Assembly: GCA_958403605.1 (NCBI GenBank)
Contig: CATXYA010000023.1
Span: 1-10,804, forward strand
Origin: an uncultured Oscillospiraceae bacterium
GTDB taxonomy: Bacteria > Bacillota > Clostridia > Oscillospirales > Ruminococcaceae
Length of the DNA stretch: 10,804 bases
Direction of reading: 5' to 3'
Shown here: positions 1 through 5,188 of the stretch, piece by piece
How positions within the stretch are numbered: the stretch's first letter is position 1
How the letters are laid out: every line of letters starts with the position of its first letter
Notes under the pieces: model-generated
What the model was told of the DNA's origin: nothing
Database searches by the model: none
What the model saw: only the letters and a program-made list of their open reading frames with translations
Position numbers and translations under genes: made by a program

Positions 1-259
1 TTGCTTTCGCGGAAAAACAACACAGCTGTACGCGCGTGAAAAAAACAGACGCACCTAAAAAGAGCACAAGCAGTAGCAGGGCGGCGGAATGCCGCCCGCG
101 TTGCCTTCCCCCGGTGGGGGAAGGTGCCCCGTCAGGGGCGGATGAGGGGGCGTCCGCGCGCCTGCCCTTCCGCACGTAGGAGCGGCCAATGGCCGCCCGC
201 CTGCGCATCACATCAGGAAAACGTTCCTCTGCGTCTCAGGGAATCCAGCAAAAACACCA
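1..259. other. Gene-free, palindrome-rich intergenic stretch
   Basis: No believable gene is present: open frames here have no ribosome site and give low-complexity Arg/Pro/Ala translations. The stretch holds several unrelated perfect hairpins: GGGCGGC/GCCGCCC (79-97), the repeat element at 101-150, GCGGCC-AAT-GGCCGC (182-196) and AGGAA-AACG-TTCCT (215-228). The first 75 bases are purine-rich with A runs and show no clear signal. No tRNA, SRP RNA or 6S RNA pattern was recognised. It separates the terminator of the methyltransferase gene from whatever lies to the left of the window. Confidence 0.6.
101..150. repeat. REP-like double-hairpin palindromic repeat
   Basis: A perfect 9-bp stem CCTTCCCCC (104-112)/GGGGGAAGG (116-124) with loop GGT is followed by CCCC-GTCA-GGGG (127-138) and the tail CGGATGAGGG (139-148). 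This order (long C/G stem, second variable stem, GGATGAGG tail) matches, from memory, a dispersed intergenic repeat common in Faecalibacterium-like Oscillospiraceae. Only one copy is in this window, so its repeated nature cannot be shown here. It is not a normal terminator because no T run follows on either strand. Confidence 0.5.
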
Positions 260-299
260 GGGCGCGCTGCAAACTCTTTGTTTGGCAGCGCGCCCTTTT
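260..299. terminator. Strong intrinsic terminator, probably bidirectional
   Basis: An 11-bp perfect G/C stem (GGGCGCGCTGC, 260-270, with 285-295) is extended by AAAC/GTTT pairs across a one-base bulge, and closes on a TCTTT loop. On the plus strand TTTT follows (296-299). On the minus strand a T5 run appears a few bases past the stem. It lies 11 bases beyond the stop codon of the minus-strand methyltransferase gene, so it most likely ends that transcript. Confidence 0.8.
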
Positions 300-310
300 G
301 ATCATTCACA

Positions 311-1075
311 TCAGCGCCGTTTTTGGCACACCAGCAGGAAGCGGTGGATCGTGCCCATCAGGGAGCCCTCCCGTTCCAATTGCTTCTGCGCGGCCCGCAG
401 CTGATTTTGGCAGGCCGCCACGGAAAAGCCCGGGAACTCCCAGGGCAGCACCTTGGCAAACCACACCAGCGCCCCCACGTCAAAAAAGCGGATGGGGCGC
501 CGCGCCTCTTCGGCCCGCAGAACGGCAAAGCCCGCCGCCGAGGCCTGCGCCGATTGTTGTGCCAGATCGTGGCCGGGAAAGGGCTTCGGCGTGCCGGACA
601 GCAGCAGCTCCACCAGCTCCCGGTCATTGTCCTCGCCTACCTGCTCGGTGAGGAACAGCCCGCCCGGCTGCAGCACCCGGGATACTTCCTCCCAGGTATA
701 GTCCCCGTGCCGGTTGGTGACCACGGTAAAGCTGCCGTCCGCAAAGGGCAGCGGCCCGCCGCCGTCGGCTTCCCGAAAGCAGATGCCCTGCGGCGTCAGC
801 CGCTCGCGGCACAGCGCCGCATTGGGCGGATAGCCCTCGATGGCGCTGGTGCGCCGGGGCGGATGCGCCAGCGAACGCAAAAATTCACCGCCGCCCGTCT
901 CCATGTCCAGCAGCAGATCCTCTTTCCGCAAAACGCCGCGGACGATACCGCCAAAGTCCCACGGGAGGTCCGTCTCCTCGGTATACCGGCCCTGCAGGTG
1001 AGAAAAATCCCAGCCGTGCATCTGCGCGGCGGTCTCCTCCTGCTGCCAAAGCTCGATCTTCTGTTCCAATGTCAT
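311..1075 (-). CDS. Class I SAM-dependent methyltransferase
   Basis: A 254-residue soluble protein predicted to move a methyl group from S-adenosylmethionine to an unknown small-molecule acceptor. The Rossmann-type SAM fold is visible. Motif I is LLLDMETGGGEFL (54-66), an acidic residue ends strand 2 (E80, in SAIEGYPPN), LPFADGSFTVVTNRHG (109-124) covers motif II/III, and VLQPGGLFLTEQVG (134-147) is the usual post-motif loop and strand. The C-terminal stretch RFFDVGALVWFAKVLPWEFP (196-215) recalls the FYDVGALVYYLKAIPW signature of a large uncharacterised clostridial methyltransferase family. I chose the ATG at 1075 because AAAAGGAG lies just upstream; the frame stays open to 1138, but that extension has no ribosome site. 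An out-of-frame ATG at 1079 lies four bases before the chosen start. It is separated from the GNAT gene by about 200 bases, so it is probably its own transcript. Fold assignment is firm; substrate is unknown. Confidence 0.85.
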   Translation of the reverse strand: MTLEQKIELWQQEETAAQMHGWDFSHLQGRYTEETDLPWDFGGIVRGVLRKEDLLLDMETGGGEFLRSLAHPPRRTSAIEGYPPNAALCRERLTPQGICFREADGGGPLPFADGSFTVVTNRHGDYTWEEVSRVLQPGGLFLTEQVGEDNDRELVELLLSGTPKPFPGHDLAQQSAQASAAGFAVLRAEEARRPIRFFDVGALVWFAKVLPWEFPGFSVAACQNQLRAAQKQLEREGSLMGTIHRFLLVCQKRR

Positions 1076-1087
1076 CCATGGCCCACT

Positions 1088-1119
1088 CCTTTTCAAAATC
1101 GTTTCCGCTTTGAAAAAGG
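1088..1119 (-). promoter_or_regulatory. Hairpin covering the methyltransferase ribosome-binding site
   Basis: On the minus strand CCTTTTTCAAA (1119-1109) pairs with TTTGAAAAGG (1097-1088) around a loop of about 11 bases, with one bulged T. The downstream arm contains the AAAAGG of the Shine-Dalgarno sequence, so the folded leader would hide it. The stem is mostly A-U and therefore weak, which would suit a conditional (temperature or ligand) switch but could equally be chance. Confidence 0.35.
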
Positions 1120-1229
1120 TGCGGCCGCTTGACGGCATCTCTCTTTTTCCCAGTGTGCCGCGCCGTCAGGCCTGCCGCACCGGGCCGTTACCTCGCAGGA
1201 GCCGCAAGGGTCCCACCGCCTTTCAAAAT

Positions 1230-1250
1230 AGAGGGCAGTATCGTCCCTCT
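1230..1250 (-). terminator. Weak terminator candidate after the GNAT gene
   Basis: On the minus strand AGAGGG pairs with CCCTCT around a 9-base loop and is followed by ATTTTG. It lies 29 bases past the acetyltransferase stop codon. The stem is only six pairs and the T tract is short, so termination may be partial. Confidence 0.4.
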
Positions 1251-1279
1251 TAAAGTTCAACAAAATTGCAACAGCGCGC

Positions 1280-1915
1280 TCACGCCAAAAAAGAATTGCT
1301 GAGGATATAGAATTCCTCTTGGCTGGGCTGGTGCTTTTTCTCCATGGGCTCCAGTGTATCGTCGTACTGCTGCGCCGCTTCCTCGCTGATCTCCAGGACA
1401 CTGCTCTCCCGGTAGGTCCATTTTTTGCCCGCCAAAGCGTCCTTTACCAGCTCTTTCACCATCATGGCCGCGGGATACTTTCCCCCCTGGACCGAGACCT
1501 GGTACTTTTTGCAGCTTTTGAAGCCGCGGCTCACATAATTGGCCGGGCTGCCAAAAATGACGATCGCCTCATAGCCCAGCCGTACCGCCCGCGCAAAAGA
1601 ATCTTCCAGCAGGGCCTTGCCGTAACCCCGCCGCTGGTATTCGGGCGCAACGCAGAGCGGGCCGAAGGTGAGCACCTCTTTTTCCGCGCCCGCCTCGTCC
1701 GTCAGCCACGCCTTGGTGTACAGGACGCTGCCGATCACTTTTCTGTCCAGCTCCGCCACCAGGTCCAGCTCCGGGATCAGATCCGCATGCCCGCGCATGG
1801 TGTGGACCAAATAGTGCTCCACACACCCCGGCATGTACTGGTTATAAAACGCCCGGCGCGTAAGCGCCTCCACGGCCTCATAGTCTGCTTCGGTCTCCCG
1901 CCGTATCTTCAGCAT
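1280..1915 (-). CDS. GNAT-family N-acetyltransferase (YhbS-like)
   Basis: A 211-residue protein of the GCN5-related acetyltransferase fold, which transfers acetyl from acetyl-CoA to an amine. The N-terminus (LKIRRETEADYEAVEALTRRAF) is the usual strand 1/helix 1. Motif A, LCVAPEYQRRGYGKALL (87-103), carries the Q/R-x-x-G-x-G pyrophosphate loop. The segment FGSPANYVSRGFKSCKKYQV (121-140) is the motif B region and resembles YhbS-type proteins. The C-terminal 50 residues are charged and poorly conserved-looking. The ATG at 1915 is preceded by AAAAGGAG with an 8-base gap. It follows the small membrane protein gene by 78 bases containing a hairpin, and probably shares its promoter. The fold is clear; the acceptor is not predictable. 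Confidence 0.87.
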   Translation of the reverse strand: MLKIRRETEADYEAVEALTRRAFYNQYMPGCVEHYLVHTMRGHADLIPELDLVAELDRKVIGSVLYTKAWLTDEAGAEKEVLTFGPLCVAPEYQRRGYGKALLEDSFARAVRLGYEAIVIFGSPANYVSRGFKSCKKYQVSVQGGKYPAAMMVKELVKDALAGKKWTYRESSVLEISEEAAQQYDDTLEPMEKKHQPSQEEFYILSNSFLA

Positions 1916-1950
1916 AATGTTGTCTCCTTTTGTTTTTTATCTTCATCGCC

Positions 1951-1970
1951 GTGGGCCAGGGATGGCCCAC
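1951..1970 (-). promoter_or_regulatory. Intercistronic perfect hairpin
   Basis: GTGGGCCA and TGGCCCAC form a perfect 8-bp stem with a 4-base loop between the membrane-protein gene and the GNAT gene. No T run follows on either strand, so it is not a classical terminator. It could stabilise the upstream message end or mark a processing site. Confidence 0.45.
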
Positions 1971-1993
1971 ATGGCCGAAAAAATAGCCTGCCG

Positions 1994-2332
1994 TTATTTT
2001 CGCCGCAGGAACTCATAAAATGCAAATATGATGGAGATCACCGTCAGCACCGCGGTGATCAGCTGTGCCATGCTGCTGGCATATTCCGTCTGGGCCGGGT
2101 CCGCCAGGGCCAGGATCAGAAAATAGCCGCACCAGACGAGCCCCACCGCCAGCAGCACGCCAGTGACGCAGGCTAAAATTTGGGAGCCGATACGCCACAG
2201 CCTTTGCGAGGCCGCGATCTGCCGCTGGGTATAGGGGACGTCCTTGCGCAGCATCCTGCGCAAGGCATACCCCACCAGGCCCAGCGCAAAGCCCGCCGAA
2301 AGCCCGATGCAAATATCGAAAAGGGTCTCCAT
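1994..2332 (-). CDS. Small three-helix membrane protein, unknown function
   Basis: I do not recognise this 112-residue protein. Three hydrophobic segments are visible: about residues 4-24 (glycine-rich, FALGLVGYAL), 50-76 (ILACVTGVLLAVGLVWCGYF) and 89-107 (LITAVLTVISIIFAFY). A basic loop lies between the first two (RRMLRKDVPYTQRQ) and the tail is basic (EFLRRK), suggesting a cytoplasmic C-terminus. No enzyme motif is present. The ATG at 2332 has AAAAGGAG with an 8-base gap. It is the first gene after a strong promoter (2389-2417) and is followed by the GNAT gene, so the two are probably co-transcribed. Confidence 0.75.
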   Translation of the reverse strand: METLFDICIGLSAGFALGLVGYALRRMLRKDVPYTQRQIAASQRLWRIGSQILACVTGVLLAVGLVWCGYFLILALADPAQTEYASSMAQLITAVLTVISIIFAFYEFLRRK

Positions 2333-2388
2333 AACCGTCTCCTTTTGCCCCGGAGCGTCTCTCCTCCGGCGGCATCTCTTGTCCTTTC

Positions 2389-2417
2389 AGTGTAAAGGGC
2401 CGGGGCGGCTTTGTCAA
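2389..2417 (-). promoter_or_regulatory. Sigma-A-type promoter for membrane protein/GNAT genes
   Basis: On the minus strand TTGACA (2417-2412, perfect consensus) is followed after exactly 17 bases by TACACT (2394-2389). It lies about 57 bases before the ATG at 2332. The -35 box begins only five bases past the terminator stem of the preceding gene. A 6-bp hairpin, CCGGAG/CTCCGG (2350-2369), lies in the leader just before the ribosome site. Confidence 0.8.
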
Positions 2418-2421
2418 CGCC

Positions 2422-2451
2422 AAAAGCGCCCCGGGTATCCGGGGCGCTTTT
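2422..2451. terminator. Strong bidirectional terminator
   Basis: A perfect 13-bp stem, AAAAGCGCCCCGG (2422-2434) with 2439-2451, closes on a 4-base loop. The A4/T4 ends make it a terminator in either direction. It ends the AraC/GyrI gene (stop codon at 2470) and insulates the promoter at 2389-2417. Confidence 0.9.
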
Positions 2452-2469
2452 GATGGGCTGAAAAAAGGC

Positions 2470-3366
2470 TTAAACAGTTTCCGCCGGCACGGCCAGGCGC
2501 GCACCGGTCTTGGGCTCGGCGCCAAAGTTGAACAAGGGGGCCAGGTGGCGGGCAAACCGGTAGCTGTAGCGGGCGGCGTCATAGCTGTCCACCGCATGGT
2601 ACACGCCCTCGATGGCGTCGCAGAACGCGGCTTCCTCTTCGTAGGGCGCGCCCTGGAAGTACAGCATGACGCAGGGCTCCAGCAGCGCCGTCTCATAGCC
2701 CGCGGGCAGGGGCGCGGCGTAATCCGCCGGCACCTCCACGCCCGCGGCGATGGCACAGGCGCCCTGCGGCACCAGGTGGGGCGGCAGCTCCAGCAGGGCC
2801 GCGGTGTCGAATTTTTCGGGGATGCTGTTGAGCAGACCCTCCCACTCGCAGCCCTTTTCTTCGCAGTAGGACAGATAGTCCGTGGCGTTTTGCGCGGGCT
2901 GGTAGATCAGCTTGCGGGCGGGGCGCTGCTGCTGGGTCACGGTGCACAAAAACAGGTTGGTTTCCATGATTGTTTCCTCCTTTTGATGGCGTAAACGGTC
3001 GGCGTGGAGGACGGGATAGGGAATGAACAGCGGGATGGCCACCGGCCTTTTGCGGTAGGCCTGAGGCGTCACGTGGAACCGGCTTTGGAAAGCCCGTGTG
3101 AAGCCCTCGTGGGACTCGAAGCTGCTTTCCAGCGCCACATCCAGCACTGTCTGGTCGCTTTCCCGCAGCCGGGCCGCACTCTGCGACAGGCGCATGGCCT
3201 GTACGTACGCCCGGGGCGTCATGCCCACCGCCTGGCAGAACAGCCGGTCCGCATGGCGCGGGGAATAGCCCACCGCAGCATAGAGCTGCGGCCACCGGAA
3301 GCCGGGCGTCAGCGCATAGCGGGCCAAAAAGTCCTGCATGGCCTGTACCGTCTCGCGTCCGTTCAT
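2470..3366 (-). CDS. AraC-family regulator with C-terminal GyrI-like effector domain
   Basis: A 298-residue transcription regulator with the DNA-binding half first. Residues about 24-45 (WPQLYAAVGYSPRHADRLFC) and 73-95 (TVLDVALESSFESHEGFTRA) are the two AraC helix-turn-helix units, ending in FQSRFHVTPQAYRK. After the linker IPLFIPYPVL, residues about 134-298 form a GyrI-like small-molecule-binding domain (ATDYLSYCEEKGCEWEGLL; AAGVEVPADYAAPLPAGYET; VMLYFQGAPYEEEAAFCDAI). Proteins of this order sense hydrophobic or cationic compounds and control resistance or stress genes; the ligand here is unknown. I chose the ATG at 3366 because AAGGAGG precedes it by 9 bases; the open frame to 3441 has no ribosome site. 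It lies 84 bases after the unknown 276-residue gene, has its own weak promoter candidate, and carries a strong internal ribosome site described separately. Confidence 0.87.
   Translation of the reverse strand: MNGRETVQAMQDFLARYALTPGFRWPQLYAAVGYSPRHADRLFCQAVGMTPRAYVQAMRLSQSAARLRESDQTVLDVALESSFESHEGFTRAFQSRFHVTPQAYRKRPVAIPLFIPYPVLHADRLRHQKEETIMETNLFLCTVTQQQRPARKLIYQPAQNATDYLSYCEEKGCEWEGLLNSIPEKFDTAALLELPPHLVPQGACAIAAGVEVPADYAAPLPAGYETALLEPCVMLYFQGAPYEEEAAFCDAIEGVYHAVDSYDAARYSYRFARHLAPLFNFGAEPKTGARLAVPAETV
2965..2984 (-). promoter_or_regulatory. Internal ribosome site and ATG inside the AraC/GyrI gene
   Basis: On the minus strand AAAAGGAGG (2984-2976) is followed after 8 bases by an in-frame ATG (2967-2965). 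This is as good as any real start in the window. It lies exactly at the domain junction (Met134), so initiation here would make the 165-residue GyrI-like domain alone. It may instead be a relic of two fused genes. Confidence 0.5.
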
Positions 3367-3385
3367 CCCTCCCGCCTCCTTCTGT

Positions 3386-3414
3386 AGTGTATCAAAAAGA
3401 GGATGCCCGTTTCT
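3386..3414 (-). promoter_or_regulatory. Candidate promoter of the AraC/GyrI gene
   Basis: On the minus strand TACACT (3391-3386) is a fair -10 box about 20 bases before the ATG. Seventeen bases upstream lies AGAAAC (3414-3409), not a sigma-A -35 box. The same hexamer at the same spacing occurs before xylB. The gene may also be read through from the sigma/unknown gene transcript, since no terminator lies between. Confidence 0.4.
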
Positions 3415-3450
3415 TGACCCAAATGGACAAGTTGCGTGCAATCCCCGTTT

Positions 3451-4281
3451 CTAAGGTGCCTCCAATTTTGTCCGCACCCACAAGGGCGGCGGTTCGGGGA
3501 AGCGCAGCCGGTCCAGAAAGAACTCCCATTGCCGCAGCGGGCTGGCCGGGTCGTAAGGCTCTGAAACAAAGACGGCCGCCTCAGCGGCGTTTTCCACCGC
3601 GAAGCCCACAGCCCCGCCGCCGCTCCGGTGCGCCTCCTGGATGGAAAGGGATTCCCCCTGCCCCAGCGGCGGCGTCACCGTATACGTCCACACCCGCCGC
3701 GCCAGGCCCTTGTCCCAAGGGAACCGTTGTTCCTCCTCTCCGGTGATCGTCAGCGTGTGGCGCCGCCCGGTTTTCGGATGGAGAAAGCGCACCGTCCGGC
3801 AAGGCAAGAAAAACGGCTGCGCCAAGACCGCTTCCTCCGCCGCGCGGTGCACACAGAAGGCAACCGTCTCTCCCGTTTGCGCTGGCCGTTCCCAAGTCCC
3901 CTGATGACACTCGTAGACAAAAGCGCCGCCGCAAAGCAGCGGGTACGCCTCGCGCAGCCGGGCGGTATCCTCATTGTCCGGGTCTTCCGGCAGCGCCAAG
4001 CCGCCGCGGTGGCACGCAGCCGCCTTTTCCAATTGGATGGAACCACCCTGGGGCCAGGGCAGCTGCGGCAGCACCTCCTGCTCGAATTGGCTGCGCGCCA
4101 GCGGATCGTCCTGGAGCTCTTCCTCCCGCGCCTGATACCGCGCCCGCACCGCCCGCACCGCCGCGGCGTCCAGCGGGACAAGCACATCGAACCCCACTTC
4201 CCGGCCCGACGTCCACAGCATCGGGATGTGCCAGGAATATCCCTGGAAAGGAAACTGTAGCTTCAACGCGAACCGTTCCAC
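3451..4281 (-). CDS. Unrecognised 276-residue soluble protein next to the sigma factor
   Basis: I cannot assign a function. No signal peptide, membrane segment or known enzyme motif is visible, which argues against a classical membrane anti-sigma factor. The N-terminus is FALKLQFPFQGYSWHIPMLW, and a charged stretch (RARYQAREEELQDDPLARSQ) follows. The second half looks beta-rich and has a motif FLHPKTGRRHTLTITGEEEQ followed by WTYTVTPPLGQGESLSIQE. From memory this recalls an uncharacterised family found beside sigma genes in gut Clostridia, but I hold that weakly. I chose the GTG at 4281 because AGAGGGGGG precedes it by 7 bases; the frame is open to another GTG at 4314 without a ribosome site. 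Only 37 bases separate it from the sigma gene stop codon, so the two are almost surely one transcript and may work together. Confidence 0.75.
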   Translation of the reverse strand: MERFALKLQFPFQGYSWHIPMLWTSGREVGFDVLVPLDAAAVRAVRARYQAREEELQDDPLARSQFEQEVLPQLPWPQGGSIQLEKAAACHRGGLALPEDPDNEDTARLREAYPLLCGGAFVYECHQGTWERPAQTGETVAFCVHRAAEEAVLAQPFFLPCRTVRFLHPKTGRRHTLTITGEEEQRFPWDKGLARRVWTYTVTPPLGQGESLSIQEAHRSGGGAVGFAVENAAEAAVFVSEPYDPASPLRQWEFFLDRLRFPEPPPLWVRTKLEAP

Positions 4282-4318
4282 CTTGCCGCCCCCCTCTTTT
4301 TGCCATTGTAGCACAGTT

Positions 4319-4777
4319 TTATTCCCGGCGCCACAGCCGCCGGGCCTTGGCGCGGGCGCGGGCCAGCTGGCTGCGCACGGTGGCGGGCTTGCAGTTCAGC
4401 CTGCGGGCGATCTCAGCGGTGGAATAACCCAGATAATCGTGCCAGACCAGCACCCGGCGGTACCGCGGCGGCAGGGCCGACAGCAGCTCTGCCGCCGACT
4501 GTTCGCGGGGCGCCTCCGGCACGGGCAGGTCCTGCCACTCGCCGCGCTTGCGGCGCCAGCCGCTGCGCAGCTCGTCCCGGCAGCAGTTGGCCGCCGTCAC
4601 CAGCAGCCAGGCGCGTTTGCGCTCCTCCGGCCAGCCCGCCGTGCGGGGCAGCTGCTGCCACCAGCGCAGAAACGTCGTCTGCATGGCGTCCTCCGCATCG
4701 TCGGCATTGCCCAAAAACGAGCGGCACACGCGGTACACCGCCGCCCGGTAACGGGCATAATCCTCTTCAAATCCCAC
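4319..4777 (-). CDS. ECF-type RNA polymerase sigma factor
   Basis: A compact 152-residue sigma-70 family protein with only regions 2 and 4, as in extracytoplasmic-function sigmas. Region 2 is YARYRAAVYRVCRSFLGNAD followed by DAEDAMQTTFLRWW. Region 4 is LLSALPPRYRRVLVWHDYLG followed by YSTAEIARRLNCKPATVRSQ and an Arg/Ala/Lys-rich tail. It should direct RNA polymerase to a small set of promoters. The start is the GTG at 4777: AGAGGGG precedes it by 7 bases, and both upstream in-frame ATGs (4798, 4810) fall at or before the predicted transcript start. It is transcribed divergently from the XRE gene and is followed by the unknown 276-residue gene. No obvious membrane anti-sigma gene is present, so control is probably transcriptional through the operators at 4812-4849. 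Confidence 0.88.
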   Translation of the reverse strand: MGFEEDYARYRAAVYRVCRSFLGNADDAEDAMQTTFLRWWQQLPRTAGWPEERKRAWLLVTAANCCRDELRSGWRRKRGEWQDLPVPEAPREQSAAELLSALPPRYRRVLVWHDYLGYSTAEIARRLNCKPATVRSQLARARAKARRLWRRE

Positions 4778-4808
4778 GGCGCCGCCCCTCTGCTGCATAT
4801 TTCCTCTC

Positions 4809-4837
4809 ATTATACTCAATATATTAAGTATAGTCAA
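4809..4837 (-). promoter_or_regulatory. Near-consensus sigma-A promoter of the sigma-factor gene
   Basis: On the minus strand TTGACT (4837-4832), a 17-base spacer and TATAAT (4814-4809) give an almost perfect promoter. Transcription should start about seven bases on, near 4802, giving a leader of about 25 bases to the GTG at 4777. Both boxes are overlapped by the palindromes at 4812-4849, so the strong promoter is probably held off by a repressor. Confidence 0.8.
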
Positions 4838-4849
4838 TGAATTGAGTAT
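4812..4849. promoter_or_regulatory. Tandem overlapping palindromic operators
   Basis: Two 9-2-9 imperfect palindromes occur: ATACTCAATATATTAAGTAT (4812-4831) and ATAGTCAATGAATTGAGTAT (4830-4849). Each has one mismatched pair of half-site bases. All four half-sites are versions of ATTGAGTAT (ATTGAGTAT, ATTAAGTAT, ATTGACTAT, ATTGAGTAT), and the two centres are 18 bases apart. They cover the -10 and -35 boxes of both divergent promoters. The likely ligand is the neighbouring XRE protein, by inference from position. Confidence 0.7.
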
Positions 4850-4852
4850 GAT
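4824..4852 (+). promoter_or_regulatory. Divergent promoter candidate of the XRE gene
   Basis: TTAAGT (4824-4829) and TATGAT (4847-4852) are separated by 17 bases on the plus strand. The match is weaker than the opposing promoter. It interleaves with that promoter, so polymerase should not be able to use both at once. The start would be near 4859, about 18 bases before the GTG at 4877. Confidence 0.5.
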
Positions 4853-4876
4853 ACCATCAAGGCAGAGGTGGTCTTC

Positions 4877-5080
4877 GTGATCAGTTATGAGCCGTTTTAC
4901 CGCACCCTGTACCGCAAAAATGTCACGGAATACCAGCTGATCTTCAAGCATGGCTTTTCCGCCAACATCCTGCACCGCATGAAGCACGGCGAGACCATCA
5001 CCCTGAAGACCCTGGACACGCTGTGCTTCATCCTCGATTGCCCGGTCTCCGACGTGATCGAATATAAAAAAGAACCTTGA
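4877..5080 (+). CDS. Small XRE/Cro-type transcription regulator
   Basis: A 67-residue protein that is essentially one Cro/CI helix-turn-helix domain. It runs ISYEPFYRTLYRKNVTEYQL, then IFKHGFSANILHRMKHGETI (the scaffold and recognition helices), then LKTLDTLCFILDCPVSDVIE. It matches the common Firmicutes type beginning ISYxPFxxTLxxKNIT and ending LCxILDCxxxDVIEY. Such proteins bind palindromic DNA as dimers, usually as repressors. I chose the GTG at 4877 because AGAGGTGG ends five bases upstream; a GTG at 4868 falls inside that site. It is the only plus-strand gene, is divergent from the sigma factor, and sits beside the tandem palindromes it probably binds. Confidence 0.88.
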   Translation: MISYEPFYRTLYRKNVTEYQLIFKHGFSANILHRMKHGETITLKTLDTLCFILDCPVSDVIEYKKEP

Positions 5081-5116
5081 GCACAGCCTTGCGCTCCGGC
5101 TCCTTTTGCTAAAACG

Positions 5117-5155
5117 AACGCCCTGCCCCGGCTGGAAAAGCTGGGGCAGGGCGTT
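5117..5155 (-). terminator. Strong terminator after the isomerase gene
   Basis: A perfect 13-bp stem, AACGCCCTGCCCC (5117-5129) with 5143-5155, is extended by three inner pairs and has a TGGAAAA loop. On the minus strand it is followed by CGTTTTAGC. It lies 34 bases past the isomerase stop codon, so it closes the xylB operon. It may also block read-through from the plus-strand XRE gene ending at 5080, although no T run follows on that strand. Confidence 0.85.
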
Positions 5156-5188
5156 GCCTGTGATGTGGAAAGAGATCCCCCGCAGCCC

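Larger units (their letters stand above)
1076..1279 (-). other. Leader/intergenic region upstream of the methyltransferase gene
   Basis: This 204-base stretch has no believable gene; the minus frame crossing it overlaps the GNAT gene and has no ribosome site. It contains the GNAT terminator candidate (1230-1250), a 7-bp TGACGGC/GCCGTCA long-range stem (about 1130-1168) and a hairpin over the methyltransferase ribosome site (1088-1119). I found no good -35/-10 pair and no known riboswitch consensus. Confidence 0.45.

Noticed and set aside
124..651. Plus-strand open frame starting in the repeat region
   Set aside because: Arg/Pro/Ala-rich translation crossing a repeat, a terminator and the methyltransferase gene; not coding.
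323..1132. Plus-strand open frame (269 codons) opposite the methyltransferase
   Set aside because: The opposite strand encodes recognisable SAM-binding motifs; this frame is low complexity and has no start signal.
1120..1260. Possible T-box or SAM riboswitch upstream of the methyltransferase
   Set aside because: No match to the T-box GGTGGNACCGCG motif or to conserved cores of SAM-type riboswitches that I know.
1093..1401. Minus-strand frame with a cysteine-containing C-terminus between the GNAT and methyltransferase genes
   Set aside because: Its first half overlaps the GNAT gene in another frame, there is no ribosome site, and it crosses a likely terminator.
1951..1970. Perfect hairpin considered as a terminator for the membrane-protein gene
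   Set aside because: No T tract follows on either strand; kept only as an intercistronic hairpin.
4319..4987. Longer version of the sigma factor starting at 4987
   Set aside because: The extra N-terminus is antisense to the XRE gene and lies upstream of the near-consensus promoter at 4809-4837; it is unlike any sigma region.
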